NCBI GenBank assembly: GCA_947458565.1
Contig: CANGZK010000083.1
Coordinates: forward strand, 1-5,348
Source of the DNA: Acidimicrobiaceae bacterium
GTDB lineage: Bacteria; Actinomycetota; Acidimicrobiia; Acidimicrobiales; Ilumatobacteraceae
Reading direction: 5' to 3'
Length of the DNA stretch: 5,348 nucleotides
Shown here: piece after piece, positions 1-5,348 of the stretch
Layout: every line of letters begins with the position of its first letter
Position numbering within the stretch: the first letter of the stretch is position 1
Notes under the pieces: model-generated
The model's input: the letters and a program-made list of their open reading frames with translations, nothing else
What the model was told of the DNA's origin: nothing
Database searches by the model: none
Made by a program: the position numbers and the translations under genes

Positions 1-41
1 CCAGAATCAATGACTTTGGTAGAAAGTTCGATCGGGTGCAT
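1..41 (-). CDS. Possible start of an unidentified gene, cut by the window edge
   Basis: On the minus strand an ATG at 41 opens a frame that stays open to the window edge and reads MHPIELSTKVIDS. It begins 9 bases after the TAG of the acyl-CoA dehydrogenase and runs the same way, the spacing expected of the next gene in an operon. Thirteen residues are too few to name a family, and I do not recognise the product. No clear Shine-Dalgarno sequence precedes the ATG. The frame could be open by chance, since 41 bases without a stop is not unusual; position and orientation are the main support. Confidence 0.4.
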   Translation of the reverse strand, partial: MHPIELSTKVIDS

Positions 42-50
42 GTGCAAACT

Positions 51-1184
51 CTAGTTGTGTGTTGATTTCAAATTCGTTGCGGGCGGTTCCTTTGGTAGGC
101 CCAGCACTCGTTCTCCCAAAATATTGCGCATCACATTGGATGTGCCACCCATGATCGTGTACCCAGAGGCGTAGGCGAGACCCTGAGTGACGTCATCCCA
201 GAGCGTTGCGTCCATGCCAAGGGTGCTGAACACAAAGTTGGCAATGCGGGTTTCGAGTTCTGTGCAAAAACATTTTGTGGCGGCTGAGAAACCTGCTGGT
301 GCTTGTCGAAGTGTTTCGCGAATAACAAGAATGCGACCAATCCGGTATCCGATTTCTATATTGGCAATTTCCTGACGCACAACTTTGTTGGTTGTATCCG
401 CTCGTTTGCGTGCCATGTCGTACAGGGCCTTGTTGGAGACAAGTCGGTCAATGCCTCCACGCTCGTGCTCGAGTTGCCGCATGGTTTGTGAAAATGCACC
501 ACCTTGTACACCAACCAAGTTTGATTTTGGAACTCGTACATCGGTATAAAACACTTCACAGAAATGACTGTTTGTTGTCATGTCTTTAATCGGTCGCACA
601 TCAATTCCAGGCGTATTCATTGGCACGATGATTTCGCTGATGCCTGCATGAGGTGGTCCGTCAATGCTGGTGCGACAAATGAGGTAGCAGTAGTCCGCTA
701 CCTCGCCAAAGCTTGTCCAGATCTTTTGACCATTGATGACCCATTCGTCGCCGTCATCCTGGGCAAATGTCTTGAGCGACGCCAAGTCGCTGCCAGCGTT
801 TGGTTCACTCATGCCAATACACCATGTGGTTTTGCCCGCGAGCATGTCCGGCAAAAACTCGTCTTGTTGCTGTTTCGAGCCATAGGCAATAAGCGCGGGA
901 CCCATTTGACGGTCTGCAAACCACGATGCGGCTATGGGAGCCCCTGCAGCAATCATCTCTTCAGCAATGATCAAACGCTCAATTGCAGGTCGGCCCCCTC
1001 CACCAAACTCGCTTGGCCAGGTCATTCCTATCCAGCCAAGTGCACCGAGTTCTGTAGAAAAATCTTTGGAGTAACCATTCATCCATGTGTCGTTAAATCT
1101 GCCGTAACGTGCAACGGCATCGTTGGCAACACAGCGCGCGCGCGTGCGCAATGCAACATGCTCGGGGGCCCACGCAAAATCCAT
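51..1184 (-). CDS. Acyl-CoA dehydrogenase family protein (FadE-like), 377 aa
   Basis: This is an FAD-dependent flavoenzyme that introduces an alpha-beta double bond into an acyl-CoA and passes electrons to electron-transfer flavoprotein; it is cytoplasmic. The three usual parts are present: an N-terminal helical domain (about 1-118), a middle beta domain (about 119-225) and a C-terminal helical domain (about 226-365). The family signature GMSEPNAGSDLAS is at 124-136, WVINGQKIWTS at 148-158, and the C-terminal GGTSNVMRNILGERVLGLP at 346-364. The MCAD-type catalytic glutamate (YEGT) is replaced by Gly346; Glu241 in LEHERGG is a candidate base by analogy with isovaleryl-CoA dehydrogenase. I chose ATG 1184 because MDFAWAPEHVALR is a typical family start; the open frame continues to 1382, but only by running antisense into icd. 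A GTG at 1190 is an alternative. No good ribosome binding site is visible. Substrate unknown: short or branched acyl-CoA and steroid side chains are all possible. Confidence 0.93.
   Translation of the reverse strand: MDFAWAPEHVALRTRARCVANDAVARYGRFNDTWMNGYSKDFSTELGALGWIGMTWPSEFGGGGRPAIERLIIAEEMIAAGAPIAASWFADRQMGPALIAYGSKQQQDEFLPDMLAGKTTWCIGMSEPNAGSDLASLKTFAQDDGDEWVINGQKIWTSFGEVADYCYLICRTSIDGPPHAGISEIIVPMNTPGIDVRPIKDMTTNSHFCEVFYTDVRVPKSNLVGVQGGAFSQTMRQLEHERGGIDRLVSNKALYDMARKRADTTNKVVRQEIANIEIGYRIGRILVIRETLRQAPAGFSAATKCFCTELETRIANFVFSTLGMDATLWDDVTQGLAYASGYTIMGGTSNVMRNILGERVLGLPKEPPATNLKSTHN
1134..1150. other. Alternating purine-pyrimidine GC tract inside the acyl-CoA dehydrogenase gene
   Basis: Seventeen bases, GCGCGCGCGCGTGCGCA, alternate strictly between purine and pyrimidine. 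They lie about 35-50 bases inside the coding start and encode part of RTRARC. Such tracts can adopt Z-DNA under negative supercoiling, and the divergent promoter region is next to it. It may simply reflect Arg/Ala codon choice. Confidence 0.45.
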
Positions 1185-1205
1185 GCTCACGATGGTAGTG
1201 GGGTA

Positions 1206-1228
1206 TTGTTTAGTCGTAACAGAAACAA
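1206..1228. promoter_or_regulatory. Inverted repeat TTGTTT-N11-AAACAA, possible operator
   Basis: Perfect 6-base arms (1206-1211 and 1223-1228) flank an 11-base spacer in the middle of the divergent spacer. The size and arrangement would suit a dimeric regulator acting on both genes. A 6-base match in a region this size can occur by chance, so this is only a candidate. Confidence 0.25.
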
Positions 1229-1230
1229 GT

Positions 1231-1245
1231 TCCGGTGTAGCCGGA
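1231..1245. promoter_or_regulatory. Inverted repeat TCCGG-N5-CCGGA, possible operator or leader hairpin
   Basis: Perfect 5-base GC-rich arms lie around TGTAG, 21 bases before the icd start codon. Outer bases GTTC (1229-1232) and GAAC (1247-1250) could extend the dyad across a bulge. It could be an operator, or a small hairpin in the icd leader if transcription starts upstream. It is short enough to be chance. Confidence 0.25.
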
Positions 1246-1266
1246 TGAACAGGCTGGAACCCCCTC

Positions 1267-2487
1267 ATGGCTGGAAAAATCAAGGTCCTCAATCCCGTAG
1301 TTGAACTCGATGGTGACGAGATGACTCGCATCATGTGGAAGTTCATTAAAGATCGATTGATCCTTCCGTACCTCGACATCAACCTTGAGTATTACGACCT
1401 CGGTATTGAGCATCGTGACGCAACAGGCGATCAGGTCACAATTGATTCGGCAAAAGCCATTCTGAAGCACGGTGTTGGTATTAAGTGTGCAACCATCACG
1501 CCAGATGAAGCCCGTGTCAAAGAGTTCAATTTGAAGCAAATGTGGAAGTCTCCAAACGGAACCATTCGGAACATTCTTGATGGCGTGGTGTTCCGTGAGC
1601 CGATCATTTGTAACAACATTCCCAAATTGGTGCCGGGTTGGACAAAGCCGATCGTGATTGGGCGTCATGCGCATGGTGATCAGTACAAGGCCACCGATTT
1701 CCGTATTCCCGGTGAAGGCACCGTGACTATGACATATGTTCCAAAAGACGGAAGCAAGCCAATTGAAATGAAAGTTGCTGACTTCACGGGTTCTGGCGTC
1801 GTGATGGGTATGTACAACTTCGACGAATCAATTCGAAATTTTGCGCGAGCAACAATGAACTATTCGTTGCAACGTAATTACCCGTTGTTCTTGAGCACAA
1901 AGAACACGATCTTGAAGGCATATGACGGTCGATTCAAAGATCTGTTTGAAGAAGTATTCAACCAAGAGTTCAAAGCGCAGTTTGACAAAGCTGGGCTCAC
2001 TTACGAGCACAGGCTCATTGACGACATGGTGGCGTGCATGTTGCGATGGGAAGGTGGGTACGTGTGGGCTTGCAAGAATTATGACGGTGACGTGCAGTCA
2101 GACATCGTCGCGCAAGGTTTCGGCTCGCTTGGTTTGATGACATCAGTGCTCACAACTCCAGACGGTCGCGTGATGGAGTCAGAGGCCGCACACGGCACAG
2201 TGACCCGTCACTACCGTGACCACCAGGCTGGCAAAAAAACTTCAACCAACCCGATCGCTTCGATCTTTGCGTGGACACGCGGCCTTGAGCATCGTGGCAA
2301 GTTGGATGACACACCGGCCGTAATCGACTTTGCTCGCAAGGGTGAAAAAGTATGTGTCGAAGCCGTTGAAGCGGGCGAGATGACGAAGGACCTGTCATTG
2401 CTCGTCGGTGGTGAAGCTGCACCTTGGCAAACAACGGAAGAGTTTTTGGAAACTCTCGACCGTCGCTTGCAAAAGATCATGGCGTAG
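1267..2487 (+). CDS. icd: NADP-dependent isocitrate dehydrogenase, eukaryote-like homodimeric type, 406 aa
   Basis: It oxidatively decarboxylates isocitrate to 2-oxoglutarate with reduction of NADP+, the third TCA step and a major NADPH source, in the cytoplasm. Similarity to human IDH1 runs along almost the whole length, including WKSPNGTIRN (93-102), IGRHAHGDQY (131-140), STKNTILKAYDGRFKD (210-225), YEHRLIDDMVA (246-256), NYDGDVQSD (271-279) and EAAHGTVTRHY (306-316). Substrate-binding Ser95, Arg101, Arg110 and Arg133 (Arg132 in human IDH1), catalytic Tyr140 and Lys212, metal ligands Asp252, Asp275 and Asp279, and NADP-binding Arg314 and His315 are all present, so the enzyme should be active. 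This dimeric type differs from the E. coli Icd subfamily and from the monomeric ~740-residue enzyme; a similar type occurs in mycobacteria. The ATG at 1267 gives the expected N-terminus, without a strong ribosome binding site. The oxidoreductase gene follows after 8 bases. Confidence 0.97.
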   Translation: MAGKIKVLNPVVELDGDEMTRIMWKFIKDRLILPYLDINLEYYDLGIEHRDATGDQVTIDSAKAILKHGVGIKCATITPDEARVKEFNLKQMWKSPNGTIRNILDGVVFREPIICNNIPKLVPGWTKPIVIGRHAHGDQYKATDFRIPGEGTVTMTYVPKDGSKPIEMKVADFTGSGVVMGMYNFDESIRNFARATMNYSLQRNYPLFLSTKNTILKAYDGRFKDLFEEVFNQEFKAQFDKAGLTYEHRLIDDMVACMLRWEGGYVWACKNYDGDVQSDIVAQGFGSLGLMTSVLTTPDGRVMESEAAHGTVTRHYRDHQAGKKTSTNPIASIFAWTRGLEHRGKLDDTPAVIDFARKGEKVCVEAVEAGEMTKDLSLLVGGEAAPWQTTEEFLETLDRRLQKIMA

Positions 2488-2495
2488 ATCGAATT

Positions 2496-3482
2496 ATGCG
2501 CGCAGTCGTATTGCGTAGTCACGGCGGTGTCGAGGTATTGACGTTCGAAGACATTGCAGCACCTACGCCTGGCCCCGAAGAAGTACTTGTGCGGGTTCGT
2601 GCCACCAGTCTGAATCGCGCCGACTTGTTGCAGCGCATGGGCTTTTATCCCAACCCATTTCCTGACACTCACGATGTTCCTGGAATGGAGTTTTCCGGAA
2701 CAGTCATTGGTCTTGGCGCGAAAGCACGTGCATGGAAACTTGGCGACGAAGTAATGGGAATTGTGAGCGGCGGGGCATATGCCGAACAGTTGGTAATTCA
2801 TGAACGACAGGCGATGCGCATTCCTTTAAATGTTTCACTCGCGGATGCAGCTGCGATTCCTGAAGTGTTTATTACGGCTTGGGATGCGCTTGTAGTGCAG
2901 GGCGGGTTGACTAACGGCCGGTGGGCCCTTGTGCATGCAGCAGCATCTGGTGTGGGCACCGCCGCGATACAAATTTGTAAAGCAATTGGCGCAAGAGTGA
3001 TTGCAACATGTTCAACAAACAAGGTTGACGCATGCAAAGCGCTTGGCACAGACGTAGTTGTTGACTATAAGAACGCCGACTTTGTGGATGCCGTGAAGAG
3101 CGCGACGAATGGTCGAGGCGTAGACGCCGTGCTCGATGTGATCGGGGGTGACTATCTAGATCGCAATGTGTCGTGTCTCGCGCTCAAGGGTCACATTGTG
3201 CAAGTTGGAGTGATGGCTGGTGGCAATATTCCATTCAATTTGGGTGCGATGATGGGAAAACGAGCCAAATTGTCGGGCACCGTGTTGCGCGCGCGACCGA
3301 TTGAAGAGAAGATTGCGATTAGTCAGCGTTTTGCGCTTGAGATTCTGCCATTGTTTGAAACTGGAGCCATTCGACCAGTGATCGACAGAAGGTACGCGTT
3401 TGCAGATATCGCGCAAGGGCACACTTACATGGAATCAAATGCCAATATTGGCAAAATCGTGATCGATGTCAGCGCGATCTAG
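2496..3482 (+). CDS. NADPH:quinone oxidoreductase, PIG3-like zinc-independent MDR, 328 aa
   Basis: A medium-chain dehydrogenase/reductase that probably reduces quinones or other electrophilic carbonyls with NADPH. The N-terminal GroES-like domain covers about 1-120, with SLNRADLLQRMGFYPNP (38-54), PGMEFSG (62-68) and SGGAYAEQ (91-98). The Rossmann domain follows with the nucleotide loop HAAASGVGTAAIQ (147-159); the C-terminus has GTVLRARP (261-268) and NIGKIVID (317-324). NRADL, LRARP and NIGKIV are characteristic of the p53-induced gene 3 group. No zinc-ligand set of the alcohol dehydrogenases is seen. ATG 2496 is preferred because MRAVVLRSHGGVEVL is the canonical family start; an ATG at 2424 would overlap icd and add an unrelated peptide. 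No Shine-Dalgarno sequence is evident, and the 8-base gap suggests cotranscription and translational coupling with icd, an NADPH producer. The true substrate is not known from sequence. Confidence 0.92.
   Translation: MRAVVLRSHGGVEVLTFEDIAAPTPGPEEVLVRVRATSLNRADLLQRMGFYPNPFPDTHDVPGMEFSGTVIGLGAKARAWKLGDEVMGIVSGGAYAEQLVIHERQAMRIPLNVSLADAAAIPEVFITAWDALVVQGGLTNGRWALVHAAASGVGTAAIQICKAIGARVIATCSTNKVDACKALGTDVVVDYKNADFVDAVKSATNGRGVDAVLDVIGGDYLDRNVSCLALKGHIVQVGVMAGGNIPFNLGAMMGKRAKLSGTVLRARPIEEKIAISQRFALEILPLFETGAIRPVIDRRYAFADIAQGHTYMESNANIGKIVIDVSAI
3440..3453. repeat. 14-base perfect palindrome inside the oxidoreductase 3' end
   Basis: TGCCAATATTGGCA is a perfect palindrome about 20 bases upstream of the candidate terminator hairpin and inside codons for the conserved ANIGK. 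A palindrome of this length has a fair chance of appearing once in a window this long, so it may mean nothing. Confidence 0.35.
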
Positions 3483-3490
3483 CGCTTTTT
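3471..3490 (+). terminator. Possible intrinsic terminator of icd and the oxidoreductase gene
   Basis: A 5-base GC-rich stem, AGCGC (3471-3475) and GCGCT (3482-3486), encloses the loop GATCTA and is followed by TTTT, giving a run of five T counting the last stem base. It lies exactly across the stop codon of the oxidoreductase and inside the 3' end of gltA, as there is no intergenic space between these convergent genes. Read the other way there is no T run, so it would act only on plus-strand transcripts. The stem is short and its strength doubtful. Confidence 0.3.
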
Positions 3491-4747
3491 CATCTCCACA
3501 TAATTGCGCTCGCCAACACCGGTATACGACTGGCGCGGACGGCTGATCTTTTGTTCCTTGTCTTTGAGCAGCTCTGACATGTGGGCAAGCCAGCCGACTG
3601 TGCGAGGTATAGCAAACAGAACTGTAAACATCTCGGGAGGGAAGCCGAGTGCTTGGTAGATCAAGCCAGAGTAGAAGTCGACATTTGGGTACAACTTTCG
3701 CGAGATGAAGTATTCGTCGTTGAGAGCAACTTCTTCAAGTTTGAGCGCAACGTCGAGTAATGGGTTTTTGCCAGTGACTTCAAAAACGTCATAAGCGGCT
3801 TTCTTGAGGATTGTGGCGCGTGGATCAAAGTTTTTGTAGACACGGTGTCCAAAACCCATCAGTCGGTCATCGCCATTCTTTACTTGCTCGACGAAGGCAG
3901 AAACGTTTTTGACATCACCAATTTCGGTGAGCATGCGGATGACTGCTTCGTTGGCTCCACCATGAAGTGGGCCCGACAGTGCTGCCGCCGCTGCTGCTGT
4001 AGCCGAGTATGGGTCGGCTTGTGACGAGGCAACTACTCGCATCGTGGTCGTGCCGCAGTTCTGTTCGTGATCTGCGTGCAGAATGAACAACACATCCATT
4101 GCGCGAGCAAGCGCAGGATGCACCGTGTAGTCGTCGCCGATGCGATACATCATGTTCAAAAAGTTTTGTGCATACGACATCGAGTTGTTTGGCAACACAA
4201 ACGGCAATCCAGATGAGAATCGGTAAGTCATCGCCGCAATGGTTGGTACCTTGGCAATAAGTCGGAGAATCTGTTTGTTGAGTACTTCTTCATCAAAAAT
4301 GTTTTTTGAATCGTCATAGAACGTGCCAAGCGCTGCAATGGCCGAAATAAACATGCCCATTGGGTGAGCGTCATAGTGGAAGCCATCAACAAAGCGCTTG
4401 CGCATGTTTTCGTGAATCATCGTGTGATGAGTGATGTCGTAATTCCAAGCCTCTAACTCTTGGCTTGTTGGAAGCTCACCTTTGAGCAGGAGGTAAGCAA
4501 CTTCGAGAAAGGTGGATTTTTCGGCGAGTTGCTCAATCGGGTATCCGCGGTAACGCAGAACACCGGCTTCACCATCAAGGTAGGTGATTGATGATGTACA
4601 CGCGGCTGTCGACAGAAATGCTGGGTCGTACATTCGAAGATTTGGATCGAGTTCACGTAGCGCCGACGAGGCAAAGACGCCATCTTTGACTGGAACAGTA
4701 ACTTTCTTGCCTGTTCGGTCATCGATGATGGTGATTGTTTCAGCCAT
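3479..4747 (-). CDS. gltA: Citrate synthase, GltA type, 422 aa
   Basis: Condenses acetyl-CoA with oxaloacetate to citrate, the entry step of the TCA cycle, in the cytoplasm. The family signature GFGHRVYKNFDPR is at 298-310. Catalytic His262 (GPLHGGANEA), His301 and Asp357 (PNVDFYSG) are in place, as are LHADHEQN (223-230) and PRTVGWLAHM (381-390). The N-terminal small beta domain (about 1-50, with TITIIDDRTGKKVTVPV) and the length near the 427 residues of E. coli GltA favour citrate synthase over the shorter 2-methylcitrate synthase PrpC. ATG 4747 is chosen because MAETITIIDD fits the family start and AAGG stands 8 bases before it; a frame from 4789 would add an unrelated peptide. Several residues I recall from the E. 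coli NADH site are changed (Leu181, Leu185 and Asn187 for Gln, Tyr and Arg), so NADH control is doubtful. Its stop overlaps that of the convergent oxidoreductase by four bases. It may be cotranscribed with the carboxylase gene 65 bases upstream. Confidence 0.96.
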   Translation of the reverse strand: MAETITIIDDRTGKKVTVPVKDGVFASSALRELDPNLRMYDPAFLSTAACTSSITYLDGEAGVLRYRGYPIEQLAEKSTFLEVAYLLLKGELPTSQELEAWNYDITHHTMIHENMRKRFVDGFHYDAHPMGMFISAIAALGTFYDDSKNIFDEEVLNKQILRLIAKVPTIAAMTYRFSSGLPFVLPNNSMSYAQNFLNMMYRIGDDYTVHPALARAMDVLFILHADHEQNCGTTTMRVVASSQADPYSATAAAAAALSGPLHGGANEAVIRMLTEIGDVKNVSAFVEQVKNGDDRLMGFGHRVYKNFDPRATILKKAAYDVFEVTGKNPLLDVALKLEEVALNDEYFISRKLYPNVDFYSGLIYQALGFPPEMFTVLFAIPRTVGWLAHMSELLKDKEQKISRPRQSYTGVGERNYVEMKKR

Positions 4748-4753
4748 CTTGAT

Positions 4754-4760
4754 TCCCTTC
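4754..4760 (-). promoter_or_regulatory. Ribosome binding site of gltA
   Basis: GAAGGGA on the minus strand lies upstream of ATG 4747, with 8 bases between AAGG and the start codon. It is the only good Shine-Dalgarno match before any gene start here and supports the choice of start. The rest of the 65-base gap up to the carboxylase stop (4748-4812) shows no terminator or clear promoter; TAAACT at 4801-4796 is a weak -10-like hexamer without a partner. Confidence 0.55.
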
Positions 4761-4812
4761 AATTTTGGTGAGGAGCTTCCTGTCCCCACGCACGAGTTTA
4801 GCGCTTGCTTCG

Positions 4813-5348
4813 CTACAGGGGCGAGTTGTCGTGCTTGCGAGCGGGGAGTCGCTCTCGCTTGTCGCGCAACATCGCGAATGCAGCCGAGATTTCACGTCGT
4901 GTTTCTGCTGGGTTAATCACGGCGTCGATATAGCCACGCTCGGCAGCCACGTATGGATTGAGAAGCCGTTCTGTGTAGTCAGCTTCAAATGCGGCTCGCT
5001 CTTCGGGAGTCGCGCGCCGTTGCAGGATCGCAGCAGCCTGACCTGCACCCATGACAGCAAGCTCGGCACTAGGCCAGGCCATACACAAATCGTTGCCCAT
5101 GCCTTTTGAGTCCATGACGATGTAGGCGCCACCGTAACTTTTACGAAGGATGACACACACGCGAGGCACAGTTGCGCGAGCGTACGCAAACACGAGTTGA
5201 CCGCCGTGTCGAATCATGCCACGCCACTCCAAATCTTTACCCGGATAAAACCCGGGTGTGTCAACAAGGGTGAGCAGAGGAATATTGAATGCGTCGCAGA
5301 ATGAAACAAATCTGGCTGCCTTCTGTGATGCAGGTATATCCAGAGTGC
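4813..5348 (-). CDS. Acyl-CoA carboxylase carboxyltransferase (beta) subunit, C-terminal 177 residues, cut by the window edge
   Basis: This subunit moves the carboxyl group from carboxybiotin to an acyl-CoA, giving malonyl- or methylmalonyl-CoA, in a cytoplasmic complex with a biotin carboxylase/carrier subunit. The frame is open to the edge; a start at TTG 5232 would be artificial, because residues before it also match the family. In fragment numbering: ARFVSFCDAFNIPLLTLVDT (11-30), PGFYPG (31-36), IRHGGQLVFAYA (45-56), RKSYGGAYIVMDSKGMG (68-84), AWPSAELAVMGA (90-101) and the typical C-terminal LPARKHDNSPL. Gly73-Ala74 should form the oxyanion hole of the C-terminal crotonase-like half. The whole protein should be about 510-550 residues, so roughly two thirds is missing. 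Ile76 sits where propionyl-CoA carboxylases normally have Asp, which suggests acetyl-CoA or broader use. Lies 65 bases upstream of gltA on the same strand. Confidence 0.93.
   Translation of the reverse strand, partial: TLDIPASQKAARFVSFCDAFNIPLLTLVDTPGFYPGKDLEWRGMIRHGGQLVFAYARATVPRVCVILRKSYGGAYIVMDSKGMGNDLCMAWPSAELAVMGAGQAAAILQRRATPEERAAFEADYTERLLNPYVAAERGYIDAVINPAETRREISAAFAMLRDKRERLPARKHDNSPL

Larger units (their letters stand above)
1185..1266. promoter_or_regulatory. Divergent intergenic region between acyl-CoA dehydrogenase and icd
   Basis: The 82 bases between the two start codons must hold the 5' signals for both genes, unless icd is read from further upstream. I could not find a convincing -35/-10 pair on either strand; TATTGT at 1204-1209 is only a weak -10-like hexamer for icd. 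Two inverted repeats lie inside (1206-1228 and 1231-1245). No strong Shine-Dalgarno sequence precedes either start, so leaderless or weakly led transcripts are possible. Confidence 0.5.

Noticed and set aside
564..1304. 246-codon plus-strand open frame opposite the acyl-CoA dehydrogenase
   Set aside because: Its translation is rich in Cys, His and Arg with no recognisable domain, and it mirrors a clearly real gene.
1185..1382. 66-residue N-terminal extension of the acyl-CoA dehydrogenase
   Set aside because: The stretch upstream of ATG 1184 has no family resemblance and runs antisense into the first codons of icd.
2424..2495. 24-residue N-terminal extension of the quinone oxidoreductase
   Set aside because: It overlaps the end of icd in another frame, and the family start is MRAVVLRSHGG at 2496.
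2211..2801. 196-codon minus-strand open frame spanning the icd and oxidoreductase junction
   Set aside because: It lies antisense to two well-supported genes and shows no domain; it is a shadow frame.
3961..4020. Alanine-rich run in citrate synthase as a repeat expansion
   Set aside because: It is a six-alanine stretch in a helix just before the LHGGAN motif, normally small-residue rich; codons vary, so it is not a simple DNA repeat.
3479..4747. 2-methylcitrate synthase (PrpC) as identity of the citrate synthase gene
   Set aside because: The length of 422 residues and the N-terminal beta domain fit GltA, and no prpB or prpD neighbour is visible.
4748..4789. 14-residue N-terminal extension of citrate synthase
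   Set aside because: The added peptide does not match the family; ATG 4747 has a ribosome binding site at 4754-4760.
4765..5109. Plus-strand open frames opposite the carboxylase fragment
   Set aside because: No family features, and the opposite strand encodes an unmistakable carboxyltransferase.
1..5348. A new mobile, defence or biosynthetic system
   Set aside because: All supported genes are familiar metabolic enzymes with intact motifs; I saw no repeats, integrase, transposase, toxin, CRISPR array or RNA gene.

Overview
The window carries ordinary central carbon metabolism: four complete genes, one large C-terminal fragment and a possible short gene start. Mixed GC content, a 406-residue eukaryote-like NADP isocitrate dehydrogenase, an actinobacterial-looking acyl-CoA dehydrogenase ending in GERVLGLPKEP, and a PccB/AccD6-like carboxyltransferase all point to an actinobacterium, perhaps of the Acidimicrobiia type. 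That placement comes from remembered family resemblance, not from a search.

Layout. At 1-41 (minus) an open frame starts 9 bases after the stop of an acyl-CoA dehydrogenase (51-1184, minus). An 82-base divergent spacer (1185-1266) with two small inverted repeats separates it from NADP isocitrate dehydrogenase icd (1267-2487, plus). After 8 bases comes a PIG3-like NADPH:quinone oxidoreductase (2496-3482, plus). Its stop overlaps that of citrate synthase gltA (3479-4747, minus) in a shared CTAG. Upstream of gltA, after 65 bases on the same strand, is the C-terminal third of an acyl-CoA carboxylase beta subunit (4813 to the window edge, minus).

How they fit. The dehydrogenase feeds acyl-CoA oxidation towards acetyl-CoA and propionyl-CoA. 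Citrate synthase and isocitrate dehydrogenase take acetyl-CoA into the first half of the TCA cycle; aconitase is not here. The carboxylase competes for acyl-CoA by making malonyl- or methylmalonyl-CoA. NADPH made by icd could be used by the oxidoreductase encoded just behind it.

No mobile element, CRISPR array, RNA gene, phage gene or defence system was seen, and nothing amounts to a new system. The points most worth checking are an isoleucine at the substrate-specificity position of the carboxyltransferase, the use of TAG as stop in all five genes whose 3' ends are visible, the shared CTAG stop with a possible terminator inside the overlap, and an altered NADH-site pattern in citrate synthase.
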